Shown here piece after piece: positions 8,061 through 17,093 of a stretch of DNA of 35,741 nucleotides; the stretch's first letter is position 1; every line of letters starts with the position of its first letter. The notes beneath the pieces were generated by a model that did no database searches, was not told the DNA's origin, and saw only the letters and a list, made by a program, of their open reading frames with translations. Where the stretch lies: the NCBI GenBank assembly GCA_036703985.1, contig DATNQN010000082.1, positions 1-35,741 of the forward strand, in the 5' to 3' direction. The position numbers were made by a program, and so were the translations under genes. This DNA comes from Leptolyngbyaceae cyanobacterium. Its GTDB lineage: Bacteria > Cyanobacteriota > Cyanobacteriia > Cyanobacteriales > Aerosakkonemataceae.

Positions 8061-9104
8061 ATGGATCGAGTTGTGCGTGTTTTAGTTGTAGACGATTCTG
8101 CTTATATTCGCAAAGTTGTCAAGAAAATGTTGTCGCGCAGTCCTTTTATTGAAGTAGTGGGGACGGCTCGTGATGGCCAAGAGGCTCTGGAATTGGTCGA
8201 ACAACTCCACCCTGATGTTTTGACTCTTGATTTGATTATGCCGAATATGGATGGGTTGGAGCTTTTGCACGCTCTGCGTAAACGCCGGCCTGTCCCAACA
8301 ATTATTTTGAGTATTGCCAGCGAGACGGGGGAAATGGCTCTTGAGGCGCTGGCTGCCGGTGCGGTTGATTTTGTCCAAAAACCAACGGCTTTGGCAACGG
8401 AAAAGGTTTTAGATATTACTGAGGAGTTGATTCAAAAGGTAAAAGCTGCTTCTGTTGTGTCTTTGGCTAATTTGCAGAAGGTTGTGGGTTCTGTTGCGCC
8501 TCCTGCAATGGTTTTGCCGATGGTTGGTTCTAAGACGATTGATATGGTTGTGATCGGTATTTCTACTGGGGGCCCTCAAGCTTTGAGTTTTTTGATTCCT
8601 CAGTTGCCGGCGGATTTGTCTGTGCCGATGGCCATTGTTTTGCATATGCCGGTGGGCTATACAGAGTTATATGCAAATCGTCTTAATGAAATGTGCTCGG
8701 TTAAGGTGGTGGAGGCTAAGGATGGTGTGGAGGTTTCTCCGGGTGTGGTTTTGGTTGCACCGGCTGGCCGGCATTTAAAATTTAGTCGTCAGCCGGATGG
8801 TAAGGTGGTGACTGTTTTGGATGCTCGTCCGTTTGATACTCTCCACCGGCCTAGTGTTGATGTTTTATTTCAATCGGCGGCTGAGGTTTTTGGTGATCGG
8901 GTTTTGGGCGTTGTAATGACGGGAATGGGAAGTGATGGTAAACAGGGGGCTGCTTGGGTTAAATCGGCTGGGGGTACTATTTTTTCTGAGGCTGAGAAAA
9001 CTTGTGTGGTTTATGGGATGCCTCGCTCTGTGGTTGAGGCTGGTTTGAGTGATCGGGTTATTCCTCTTGATCAAATGGCTTCGGCGATTCTTGATATGTT
9101 ATGA
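8061..9104 (+). CDS. cheB: CheB receptor methylesterase/deamidase
   Basis: 347 residues, the normal family length. An N-terminal receiver (residues 4-122) has the acidic pair DD11-12, phospho-acceptor D57 in LTLDLIMPNMDG and the K107-P pair. The C-terminal methylesterase domain (about 160-347) carries the catalytic triad S168 (GISTGGPQAL), H195 (LHMPVGYTELYANRLN) and D292 (MTGMGSDG). CheB removes methyl groups from receptor glutamates after phosphorylation by CheA and so closes the adaptation loop with the neighbouring CheR. It is the last gene of the plus-strand chemosensory cluster. No separate cheY follows. Confidence 0.97.
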   Translation: MDRVVRVLVVDDSAYIRKVVKKMLSRSPFIEVVGTARDGQEALELVEQLHPDVLTLDLIMPNMDGLELLHALRKRRPVPTIILSIASETGEMALEALAAGAVDFVQKPTALATEKVLDITEELIQKVKAASVVSLANLQKVVGSVAPPAMVLPMVGSKTIDMVVIGISTGGPQALSFLIPQLPADLSVPMAIVLHMPVGYTELYANRLNEMCSVKVVEAKDGVEVSPGVVLVAPAGRHLKFSRQPDGKVVTVLDARPFDTLHRPSVDVLFQSAAEVFGDRVLGVVMTGMGSDGKQGAAWVKSAGGTIFSEAEKTCVVYGMPRSVVEAGLSDRVIPLDQMASAILDML

Positions 9105-9698
9105 GGTATGCCCAATTGGTGCAATATTAGTTTTTTGTTAGAAGTGGAGGTCTCAAGAAAGAAGGCCGGTGTTATTTTATGGAGAAAATAGTTTCTAAGT
9201 TTTTAATTCTTTTTTGTAAGTTTTGGAAGTTTTTATGATTTTCTAGGAGTTTTGACTTGCCAACGTACCTGATAGATAAAGTGCCGGTGGCAAGCAATAG
9301 GTGTTGTTCAAAATCAATCTCCTAGCTTGTTGCCCTCTCTAAAAAAAAGACATTTTATGACAGTTATTCCTCATTAATTCTTCGGCTAAATCTGACCAAT
9401 TTTCCATTACATCTATCCATAAAAATCCATATTATCCTATCCGAAAGTTACTATGAAGTTTACAGAATCGTCCTACTTATTGGCGGCGATTAATATATTT
9501 TTGTTGCCCCAATTACCTAATTTTTTAACCCTTGTAAGGTTGTTATAGTAAAAGCAATTGCTATTGATAAAATTGGGGTAACATTTTCGATTGGGAGTCA
9601 AGGTACAATTAAGACCGTTCTTTTTTTACCACACTCGGCTCGCGCTTTCCAACCCATAGGGCTGTTAGCCTTCTTTTCACCCCTTTAGACGTTTTGCT
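9105..9698. other. Intergenic region, convergent gene ends, no gene seen
   Basis: 594 bases between the end of cheB and the end of the minus-strand kinase. The region is AT-rich. An imperfect inverted repeat is visible: CTAGGAG at 9243-9249 against CTCCTAG at 9319-9325, with GGCAAGC at 9289-9295 facing GCTTGTTGCC at 9325-9334. A CTCTCT-A8 run follows at 9335. It might serve transcription termination, but no classical stem plus T-run is evident. Confidence 0.3.
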
Positions 9699-11459
9699 CT
9701 ATTCCGCCGGCAATTCCACCGTAAAACAGGTTTCGTTTGCCTCACTAGTTACCCAGATAGAACCCCCAAAAAGTTTAACTAAACGCTTAATCAGTGCTAA
9801 ACCTAACCCTGTCCCCCCTTTGTTCCAGGGATCTCCGTTAGGAATTCGATAGAACTTGTCAAAAACACGCTCAAATTCATCTGGAGAAATTGTAACACCA
9901 GTGTTGATAACACTCAGGCAAATAGTTGGAGGAAATGCTTCCTTCTTCGTAGCAATCAAGATAATACTTGCTTCTGGAGGCGAATATTTACAGGCGTTGT
10001 TAATCAGTTCTGTCAGAATCCTCTGAAGAGAAAGTGGATCAATTCTAACTAAGGGTAAAGAATCAGCAACGTTCACTTCAAATGTTTGCCGGTGACTTTG
10101 TACCCGAAGCATGAATCCTTCAATTTCTTGAGAAAGCCAATCTTGGAAATTTAAAGAAATTATATTAATCCGCTGCTCTTTAGCTTCAAAACGTTGCAAA
10201 TCTAACAAATCATTAACTAAATTAATTTCTCGATCACATTCACTGTGAAGAATTTGCAAATAAGAATTGCATTTATTAACATTATCCGATAATTCACTAC
10301 TTTCTTGACTCAACATTAGATTTTGCGACATAAATCGTTCGAGTAATTGAATTGCCATTAGCATATTTGTTAGAGGAGTCCGCAGTTCGTGAGAAACTGT
10401 ACTAAGAAAGTCATCTTTTAGCTGATTGAGGCACTGAAGTTCTTTCACTTGCGCTTGAGCAGTTTCATAAAGACGAGCTTGCCGAATGGCGATCACACAT
10501 TGATTGATTACTTGCTTTACTAACCGAATCTCTAAATCATTCAAAACGCGATCAGCATAACTAATCAGCCAGATGTCACCAATTACTTCCTCGTCTTTGA
10601 GAGGAAAAGCAAACAGAGAAACTTTCCCGCGATCAGAGTGAGCAGCAAGAGAACAAAACTGCACAGATTCTCCTCGCAGAAGTTGCTGATAAATTTCTAA
10701 AGAGCTATCCATGTGAATTGTTCGGTTTTGATAGCCTCCAATAGAAGCAGTATATTCATACTTAACATGAGTAAGACGGTTTTCTAAATCATAGATAGCC
10801 GCGTTGCAACATCCTAGTTCTAGTGCCCAACAAAGTTCTTGAACAACAGTTTGCAGAACTGTGCCCTCGTTAAGCGAGTCACGAACCCGATCCGTAATAT
10901 GCTTTAAAGCCGATTCAAACTCTAAAGAACGTTCAAGTTCAGTGGTTCGTTCTCGAATTGCAACATTCAATTTTTGAGCATAATTGTCTAGTGTGTCATT
11001 CATTTGCCGCACTTGCTGCATCAAACGATGTTGTTCAATAAGCCGCTGAACTCGCTGTTGTAAAATTGCCCGATTAATAGGTTTTGTCACATAGTCAACT
11101 GCGCCGGCTTCAAAAGCACGGACAATAGAAGCATTATCATTTAGATTAGTCACCATTAAAACCGGCACCGGAAAAGATTGTTCGGAATTACACAATTGAT
11201 AACAACAGGTAAAGCCATCCATAACCGGCATCATTGCGTCTAGTAAGACAAGATCGGGAGAATAATGTTTGTAAAATAGTAAAGCTTCTTCACCGTTAAC
11301 AGCCTCAATAACTTGAAAACCTTCCTTTTCAACTAAGAAGCGAAGAATTTGTCGCATTCCCCGGTCATCATCTACAATTAAAACCAAACCTTTTTTAGTT
11401 GAGACTGGATTAGTTTGTTTGTTGCTATTTAACATTTCTATATATGTTGTGACTAACAT
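9699..11459 (-). CDS. Receiver-GAF-histidine kinase
   Basis: 586 residues. An N-terminal receiver (about 24-145) has the VDDD acidic cluster, phospho-acceptor in LVLLDAMMPVMDG and the TKP lysine. A coiled coil to about residue 185 (RERTTELERSL) leads to a GAF-like sensor domain (about 190-345). The HisKA helix carries the H box FLSTVSHELRTPL, and the HATPase shows an N box (ELINNACKYSP) and G2 box (GGTGLGLALIKRLV). No transmembrane helix is visible, so it acts in the cytoplasm. An AGGA element about 10 bases upstream favours the start at 11459 over the internal Met at 11435. It is the last gene of the long minus-strand signalling array and could receive or pass phosphate with the receivers upstream. 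Confidence 0.9.
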   Translation of the reverse strand: MLVTTYIEMLNSNKQTNPVSTKKGLVLIVDDDRGMRQILRFLVEKEGFQVIEAVNGEEALLFYKHYSPDLVLLDAMMPVMDGFTCCYQLCNSEQSFPVPVLMVTNLNDNASIVRAFEAGAVDYVTKPINRAILQQRVQRLIEQHRLMQQVRQMNDTLDNYAQKLNVAIRERTTELERSLEFESALKHITDRVRDSLNEGTVLQTVVQELCWALELGCCNAAIYDLENRLTHVKYEYTASIGGYQNRTIHMDSSLEIYQQLLRGESVQFCSLAAHSDRGKVSLFAFPLKDEEVIGDIWLISYADRVLNDLEIRLVKQVINQCVIAIRQARLYETAQAQVKELQCLNQLKDDFLSTVSHELRTPLTNMLMAIQLLERFMSQNLMLSQESSELSDNVNKCNSYLQILHSECDREINLVNDLLDLQRFEAKEQRINIISLNFQDWLSQEIEGFMLRVQSHRQTFEVNVADSLPLVRIDPLSLQRILTELINNACKYSPPEASIILIATKKEAFPPTICLSVINTGVTISPDEFERVFDKFYRIPNGDPWNKGGTGLGLALIKRLVKLFGGSIWVTSEANETCFTVELPAE

Positions 11460-11533
11460 TGATAAAATTTCCTATGTAAATAGATGTGTGTTCTTAAAAA
11501 AACTGTACTTGGGTAAGAACAAAACTGATAAGC

Positions 11534-11950
11534 TTATTGCATTAACAGACAATAGATTAAGGTAAAATAAGCTTCATCATCAGGATCGGGTTGGTGGGAT
11601 AGCAATAAACACTTTTTGCTTTCTTTGATAACTAATAAGTTGTAGTTATTCGTAAAATAAAAATCTTCAGATGTGTATCCCCAAGAAAAAAGCTTTTTTG
11701 TTAATTCGCTAACAATAATATCTTTAACTTGAATTTCTGGGTCTAAAAGTTCTGAGTATTGAAATAACCAGAAAGCCGATTCTGGATGAGTCTCAATAAG
11801 TTCAATAACCGCAGTTACTAGAACATCTTTTATATGATTGGGGTTGGGAATGAAGGTGAGAAAACTTTTGAGCTTTTGAATGTTTTCAGGACTTTTACGC
11901 TTTAGTAAACTAATAGCAATTTTGATAGCTTTTTCGTTATAAGAAGTCAT
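11534..11950 (-). CDS. Hypothetical small helical protein in signalling array
   Basis: 138 residues, family not recognised. The first half reads as amphipathic helices (KAIKIAISLLKRKSPENIQKLKSFL, shown in part), followed by a C-terminal part with aromatic-rich strands. There is no signal peptide or membrane segment. It is co-directional with its neighbours, 52 bases after the degenerate receiver and 74 before the REC-GAF kinase, so it is probably co-transcribed and may be an adaptor. The start is the ATG at 11950, with no strong ribosome binding site. The function is unknown. Confidence 0.6.
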   Translation of the reverse strand: MTSYNEKAIKIAISLLKRKSPENIQKLKSFLTFIPNPNHIKDVLVTAVIELIETHPESAFWLFQYSELLDPEIQVKDIIVSELTKKLFSWGYTSEDFYFTNNYNLLVIKESKKCLLLSHQPDPDDEAYFTLIYCLLMQ

Positions 11951-12002
11951 TGTAGTAAACGCAGCATCTGCGCCCAGAAAAAGTTAAAAACAATGTCAAG
12001 CA

Positions 12003-12371
12003 TTATTGGGTTTGTGGCGATTGCAATTTTAGCCGCAGGGTTTGAGCCAAAAAATAAAAGTCAAAAGGTTTGAAAAGAAATTTGCCTAGTTTTAGATAAG
12101 CTTGCCAAGGGGGGATATCTTCTAAAAATGAGCCAGTCATCAGCACAAAAGAAGTGATTGATGTTTGTGGATAATTTTGGAGTGCCGGCAAAAGCTGCAA
12201 TCCCTCAAATTTTGCAAAGCTATGGGTGCAAACCGGCTGTTCTACATCGGCAAGCTGGTATTCCTTATCCAGCGTCTTGACTGTAATCACGTTAAATTCA
12301 GATAGCCTCAGCCCTTCTTCCAGAATTTGTAAAACCAGGGCATTTTTTTCAAGGCCTAGAATTTTATACAT
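12003..12371 (-). CDS. Degenerate receiver (pseudo-receiver) protein
   Basis: 122 residues with the length and secondary-structure rhythm of a CheY fold, but the phosphorylation chemistry is missing. The first strand reads ILGLEKN where receivers have an acidic pair (IVDDD). The place of the phospho-Asp strand is taken by VEQPVCTHSF without Asp. The T/S switch (FVLMTGS) and the C-terminal lysine-proline (FLFKPFD) remain. It therefore probably acts by protein-protein contact rather than by phosphorylation, like other pseudo-receivers. It lies 87 bases downstream of an intact CheY-like gene. Confidence 0.65.
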   Translation of the reverse strand: MYKILGLEKNALVLQILEEGLRLSEFNVITVKTLDKEYQLADVEQPVCTHSFAKFEGLQLLPALQNYPQTSITSFVLMTGSFLEDIPPWQAYLKLGKFLFKPFDFYFLAQTLRLKLQSPQTQ

Positions 12372-12458
12372 AGTTTTAATCAGGTTGGTGATCTCTTACC
12401 ACAACCTGAATATAGAAAAGAGTTATGAATTTTTTATGAAAGTAAAGAAATATAATAC

Positions 12459-12857
12459 TTATTCGTTCCAACTGAGGAGAGAACGCATCTGCTTTACTAA
12501 ATCTGGGGCTTTAAAGGGCTTAGTAATAATTCCCACAACCGGCAGCTTAACAAACTCTTGTTGCTCAGAAATTTGGGCTTTGGCCGTCAACAAAATTACC
12601 GGAATCCCCTGTGTGACCGAGTTGGCTTGGAGATGTTGAAAAGTCGCAATCCCATCCATTCCAGGCATCATCACATCCAGAAGAATCGCATCTGGTTGTT
12701 CAATCTGAGCGATCTCCAGTCCTTCCTGACCAGATGCAGCCACCAGTACCTCCCAACCGGCAATCGCTTTTAGAGAGATTTGGGTAATTTTGCGAATGCC
12801 TGGTTCATCGTCCACAATCAGAATACGCTTTAACATATTTTCGCCTGCTTTTGACAT
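12459..12857 (-). CDS. CheY-like single-domain response regulator
   Basis: 132 residues forming one receiver domain: acidic pair in LIVDDEPG, phospho-acceptor Asp in AILLDVMMPGMDG, switch Thr in VILLTAK and lysine in ITKPFKAPD. There is no output domain, so it signals by binding partners or relays phosphate. The start at 12857 is 21 bases after the stop of the large PAS kinase; a second in-frame ATG at 12836 (MLKRILIVDD) would give the more usual receiver N-terminus, and neither has a strong ribosome binding site. The close spacing makes the eight-PAS kinase its likely phosphodonor. Confidence 0.9.
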   Translation of the reverse strand: MSKAGENMLKRILIVDDEPGIRKITQISLKAIAGWEVLVAASGQEGLEIAQIEQPDAILLDVMMPGMDGIATFQHLQANSVTQGIPVILLTAKAQISEQQEFVKLPVVGIITKPFKAPDLVKQMRSLLSWNE

Positions 12858-12878
12858 TAATTTTTATGTTGAGGGTTG

Positions 12879-15800
12879 TCAATTTTCTTCCCTCACCATT
12901 GGTATTGTGAAGTAAAACGTGCTGCCCTCGCCCATCCTACTTTCTGCCCAAATTTCTCCTCCATGTTGGCGCACAATACTGCGACAGATGGCAAGTCCTA
13001 GGCCGGTGCCCCCCTTATCACGAGAATCAGACGCATCGACCTGGTGAAAGCGCTCAAAAATACTCTCCAAACTATTAACAGGAATCCCCCGCCCCTGATC
13101 GCGGACAGTGAATAAAAGAAAAGATTGTGTCTCCTTAAGTTGCATTAAATTAACTGATAACTGAATGACTGAATAACGGGGAGAAAACTTAATCGCATTA
13201 CTAAAAAGATTGGTGAGAACTTGGATAAGTCGATCCGGATCTGCCTCTATTTGAAAATCACAAGAATTGGCTGTGAGAGAAAGTTCTGCTTGATTTGCCA
13301 TTTCCTGCATCTGAGCTATCGCCGTATCAACCAAATCATTAACCTTGCAAAGATGCTTTTCTAAGCGGATTTTCCCTGATTCTAAGCGCTCTAAATCTAA
13401 GATATCATTGACCAACCGAACCAAACGATCAGTACCTTCTGTCGCAATCTGAATTGTTGCCTCACCCTCTTCAGAAGCTGGGTCAATAATTTTTTCACTT
13501 AGCAAACTAAGGGCAGCTTGCATAGAGGTTAGCGGAGTTCGCAATTCATGGCTCACAACCGAGATAAATTCGGCTTTCATTCGTTCCACTTTATAGCGTT
13601 CCGTAATATCTTCCCCAATACTAATAGTGCCAATTACCTGACCTGATGTATCTTGCAAAATAGTATTACTCCAGGCAATCATGCGTTCCTCACCCAATTT
13701 GGTAACAATGGGGTTTTGATAATGAGTATGAAAGTTGTGTTCTAAAACTTCTCGGAACACCAATTTTGTAGAAATTTTTTGACCGGGAGTAAGAAAGCTA
13801 TCGAACCAGTCTTGACCGATGACTTCTTCCAATAGATATCCAGTAAGTTCTAAGAAAAAAGGATTGGCATATTCAACATTGCCATTAATATTCAAGCCAA
13901 TTACAACCAGTTGGACATTATCGAGAAGAGAACGCCATCTGCGATCAGATTCTTGAAGCGAGGCTTCCATTTCTTTGCGTTCACTAATATCTAAAATCAC
14001 ACCCAAAGAACGCAAAGGCTGATTGTCTTCATCATAAATTGCTCGTCCTCGCGCCATAAGCCAATGCACTGAACCATCGGGATGAACGACTCGATATTCT
14101 GAGCCGTAGTCTATATGATTCTTGATTGAGTTAAGAAAATTCTCTTCACTGTACTCAACATCTTCAGGATGGATGCAATTTCTCCAATCTTGATAATTGG
14201 GCGCTGTTGAGCTTGCCGGTAGACCCAAGAGTTTAAAGTGATTGTCATTCCAGGTGAGATTTCCGCTAGGAATATGTAAATCCCAAAAGCCAAGGTGGCT
14301 CAAATCTAAAGCGAGTCGGCGTTGTTCTTCACTGTGTCGTAAAGCTGCTTCCATGATTTTACGGTCGTTTATATCCTGGTGAGTTCCAATCATCCGTAAT
14401 GGATTGCCCTTTTCATCCCTAGCAACGACTTTGCCATAATCAGCGATCCATTTCCACTCGCCTGATTTTGTTTGCAAACGGTAATCAAACTGATAGCAAA
14501 CCGCTTTGTTTTGCAGATATTGTGCCAACAGTTCTTTGACCCAGCACATATCATCAGGGTGAACCAACTGTTCCCAAGTCTCAACGGTATGAGGCAACTC
14601 ATCCGGTTCATAGCCCAACATCTGCAAATATTGAGGACTATAATAAATCTCATTTGTTACAAGATTCCAGTCCCAGATACCGTCACCCGATGCTTCCAGT
14701 GCCAGTAGCAAACGCTCTTTGCTCTCGCGCAATGCCTGTTCAATTTGTTTTAACTGCGTAATATCCCTTCCAACGGCCTGAACTTCCAACAAATTACCCC
14801 CTTGATCGAATAGCATTCGGTTCACCCACTGAGTCCAGCGGACTTCTCCGCGACCATCAATCACCCGATTCTCAATAATGACGGTCGGATTCTCAATACT
14901 CATCGATTGAACTAATTCAGCCACTTTTTCCTGGTCTGCTTCGTAAATCACTGGGTTGTAGCTTTTGCCAATAATTTCATTTTCTTCGATGCCAAAGTAT
15001 CGGCAATACGCTTGGTTGACAAATCTAATTGTGCTGTCTGGTGCAAAGCGGACAATCATTTCTGTTTGGTCTTCTACAATTGCCCGATAGCGAGCTTCAC
15101 TGTGGCGCAGTTGTTTTTCAATTCGCCCTCGTTTAAAAAGTTCTTCTTGAAGACGATCATTAACTTTTTTAAGTTTTTCAGTTCGTTCGGCAACGCGGAT
15201 TTCTAATTCTTCCTTGGCACGTCTCAATTCTTCTTCAGCTTTTTTACGGTTAGTAATTTCTTCACAAACTGTACTGATGCCGATAATGCGATCACCATCT
15301 TTTAATGGCAAAAAGCTCTCTAGCCAAGTTCGTTGGATGCCTGGTTGCGCCGGAGTTTCTCCGCTAATTTCCACATTTAAAACCGGCTCACCGGTTTCTA
15401 AAATGGAACGCAACAGTTTTTCGGCACTGTCTGCCATTTCAGGAAGTACCTCGCGTACTGTCCGGCCTAAATGTGCTTCTATGGGGAGTCCATTAATTTC
15501 AGCCAAACGCTGATTAATTCTAACAAAGCGAAGATTGCTATCTAAAATATTCAATCCAATCGGCGCTGATTGATAAATCGCTTCAATTTCTGCTAATTGG
15601 TGCTGAAGCTGAAGTTGGCTTTCCTGTAGGGATGCTTCTGTCTGTCTACGCTTGGTAATATCTTCAGCAAACAAAATAATGCCGCCAATCTCCTGATTCA
15701 ATAGATACCAAGGACGTACTTCCCACCGAATCCAATGGATGCTACCATCTTCTCGCTCAAAACAATCTGCTTCGCATCGCTCAGTCGCACCGGCTAGACA

Positions 15801-16964
15801 GCGTTGATGAATTTGCTTCCATCGTTCGGGAATATCTGGAAAAATATCGTAATGCGATTGCCCAAGCAATGACTCAATCGATTCTAAATTGTATTCCTCA
15901 ATCCACCGCTGACTTGCGATTAGATACCGCATTTGGCGATCAAACATGGCAATGCCGGTGGGTACATATTTAAAAAATAACTGTAGGATTTCTTCTCGTT
16001 GTTGCATCGCAAGTTCTGCGTGTTTACGGCGGGTGATATCGGTTAAAATCACCACACATCCTCGAAAATGGTTATCTAAATCTGTCAAAGGACGCGCATT
16101 TAAGACCAAATTAAAAACCTGTCCGTCCTGTCTTTGCAACTGAACTTCAGAGCCTTGGTAGCTTTTTCCTCGTAATACCGAAGTAATAGAAAAGGCAAGT
16201 TGACAATGAGTAAACTGTGAATTTGTCTGATCATTTAACTCTTGCTGGCTTGTTGGGGAGGAACGGTCGGGAACCCAATAAAGGGGGGAAAGTTTATCAA
16301 AAGATTGATGCTGAAGATTTTCACCCCAGAGTCGATTAGCAACATGGCTAGCCCCAATAATTTGACCGCTGTGGTTGCACACTAAAATCGCTTCACCGGC
16401 CTCCTCTAAAATTAAACGCGCCAATCGCTCTGATGCAATTATTTTTTCCTGAAGCTTTTGCTCAGTTAAATCTGTAATAACAATACAGTTAATCGAAGCA
16501 TCACCCAAATTTTGATGATTCACTGATAGGTAAACAGGAATCTCCCCGCTATCGTAGGTCGTCAGAAACAATTCGGCAGAACTCAGTTCATTTTTTTCTG
16601 CTTGTTCAACTAATCTCTCAAAAATGGAAAGGTGTGGAAGATAAATTAATCGACTAAACTGAGAGCCGATCAACTTTTCTATAGGCTGTTTTAATAAATT
16701 GGCAAAACTTTTATTACAATATAAAATAAGTCCTTTAGTAGAGACAATAGCTGCTCCCTGTTGCATTTTCTCCACAATCAGCCGATAGGAATGGTCAGCA
16801 CTTTGGAGGGTAAAAATTCGTTCACCTTCTTGTGTAGAAATAACAAGGGCATCGACTTCTCCCTTCTGGATTGCTTGCAGGGTTTCTTCGCTCATGGCCA
16901 AACGTTCACGCAAGCTTTCAATTTCCGCTAGTAACTCCTCTCTCGATTTTTGAGTATTTTCCAT
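12879..16964 (-). CDS. Eight-PAS-domain sensor histidine kinase
   Basis: 1361 residues. A short N-terminal coiled coil is followed by eight successive PAS/PAC units. Each PAC end is marked by a -DIT(x)RK-like tail: ITDLTEQK, LTDITRRK, AEDITKRR, CEEITNRK, GRDITQLK, HQDINDRK, ILDISERK and GEDITERY. The kinase core starts at FISVVSHELRTPL (H box) and has an N box (NLFSNAIKFSP), a G1 box (VRDQGRGIP) and a G2 box (GGTGLGLAICRSIV). A coiled-coil linker follows PAS 4. No transmembrane helices are seen, so it is a soluble multi-input sensor. PAS ligands cannot be read from sequence. It lies downstream of the tandem kaiB genes and directly upstream of a CheY-like regulator, making it a candidate output or input kinase of the KaiBC module. 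Confidence 0.93.
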   Translation of the reverse strand: MENTQKSREELLAEIESLRERLAMSEETLQAIQKGEVDALVISTQEGERIFTLQSADHSYRLIVEKMQQGAAIVSTKGLILYCNKSFANLLKQPIEKLIGSQFSRLIYLPHLSIFERLVEQAEKNELSSAELFLTTYDSGEIPVYLSVNHQNLGDASINCIVITDLTEQKLQEKIIASERLARLILEEAGEAILVCNHSGQIIGASHVANRLWGENLQHQSFDKLSPLYWVPDRSSPTSQQELNDQTNSQFTHCQLAFSITSVLRGKSYQGSEVQLQRQDGQVFNLVLNARPLTDLDNHFRGCVVILTDITRRKHAELAMQQREEILQLFFKYVPTGIAMFDRQMRYLIASQRWIEEYNLESIESLLGQSHYDIFPDIPERWKQIHQRCLAGATERCEADCFEREDGSIHWIRWEVRPWYLLNQEIGGIILFAEDITKRRQTEASLQESQLQLQHQLAEIEAIYQSAPIGLNILDSNLRFVRINQRLAEINGLPIEAHLGRTVREVLPEMADSAEKLLRSILETGEPVLNVEISGETPAQPGIQRTWLESFLPLKDGDRIIGISTVCEEITNRKKAEEELRRAKEELEIRVAERTEKLKKVNDRLQEELFKRGRIEKQLRHSEARYRAIVEDQTEMIVRFAPDSTIRFVNQAYCRYFGIEENEIIGKSYNPVIYEADQEKVAELVQSMSIENPTVIIENRVIDGRGEVRWTQWVNRMLFDQGGNLLEVQAVGRDITQLKQIEQALRESKERLLLALEASGDGIWDWNLVTNEIYYSPQYLQMLGYEPDELPHTVETWEQLVHPDDMCWVKELLAQYLQNKAVCYQFDYRLQTKSGEWKWIADYGKVVARDEKGNPLRMIGTHQDINDRKIMEAALRHSEEQRRLALDLSHLGFWDLHIPSGNLTWNDNHFKLLGLPASSTAPNYQDWRNCIHPEDVEYSEENFLNSIKNHIDYGSEYRVVHPDGSVHWLMARGRAIYDEDNQPLRSLGVILDISERKEMEASLQESDRRWRSLLDNVQLVVIGLNINGNVEYANPFFLELTGYLLEEVIGQDWFDSFLTPGQKISTKLVFREVLEHNFHTHYQNPIVTKLGEERMIAWSNTILQDTSGQVIGTISIGEDITERYKVERMKAEFISVVSHELRTPLTSMQAALSLLSEKIIDPASEEGEATIQIATEGTDRLVRLVNDILDLERLESGKIRLEKHLCKVNDLVDTAIAQMQEMANQAELSLTANSCDFQIEADPDRLIQVLTNLFSNAIKFSPRYSVIQLSVNLMQLKETQSFLLFTVRDQGRGIPVNSLESIFERFHQVDASDSRDKGGTGLGLAICRSIVRQHGGEIWAESRMGEGSTFYFTIPMVREEN

Positions 16965-16986
16965 GAGTTTCTTAAGTATTTTAAAC

Positions 16987-17062
16987 GATGTATTATTTTG
17001 GCAAAATATCTAACTCCAGTAAGGCTTTTTAAGTATTTAAAAAATCTCCATTTATCCGTTAT
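16987..17062 (-). pseudogene. Decayed 3' end of a third kaiB copy
   Basis: This stretch aligns with the 3' end of the neighbouring kaiB at a constant offset of 101 bases (16987 onward against 17088 onward). Read in the kaiB frame on the minus strand it gives I-N-G-D-F-L-N-T-stop-K-A-L-L-E-L-D-I-L-P-K-stop, against [18 protein letters not shown] in the intact copy. It has one in-frame TAA and several substitutions. It is therefore the relic of a further tandem duplication. The rest of that copy is gone. Confidence 0.75.
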
Positions 17063-17093
17063 AACGGGAAATAATGTAGTAAAAGATGATGTA

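Noticed and set aside
12226-12773. Plus-strand open frames across the receiver genes
   Set aside because: They lie antisense to clear receiver genes and have no domain signature.
14111-15513. Open frames overlapping the eight-PAS kinase in other frames
   Set aside because: The kinase frame explains the sequence completely; the others lack any family pattern.
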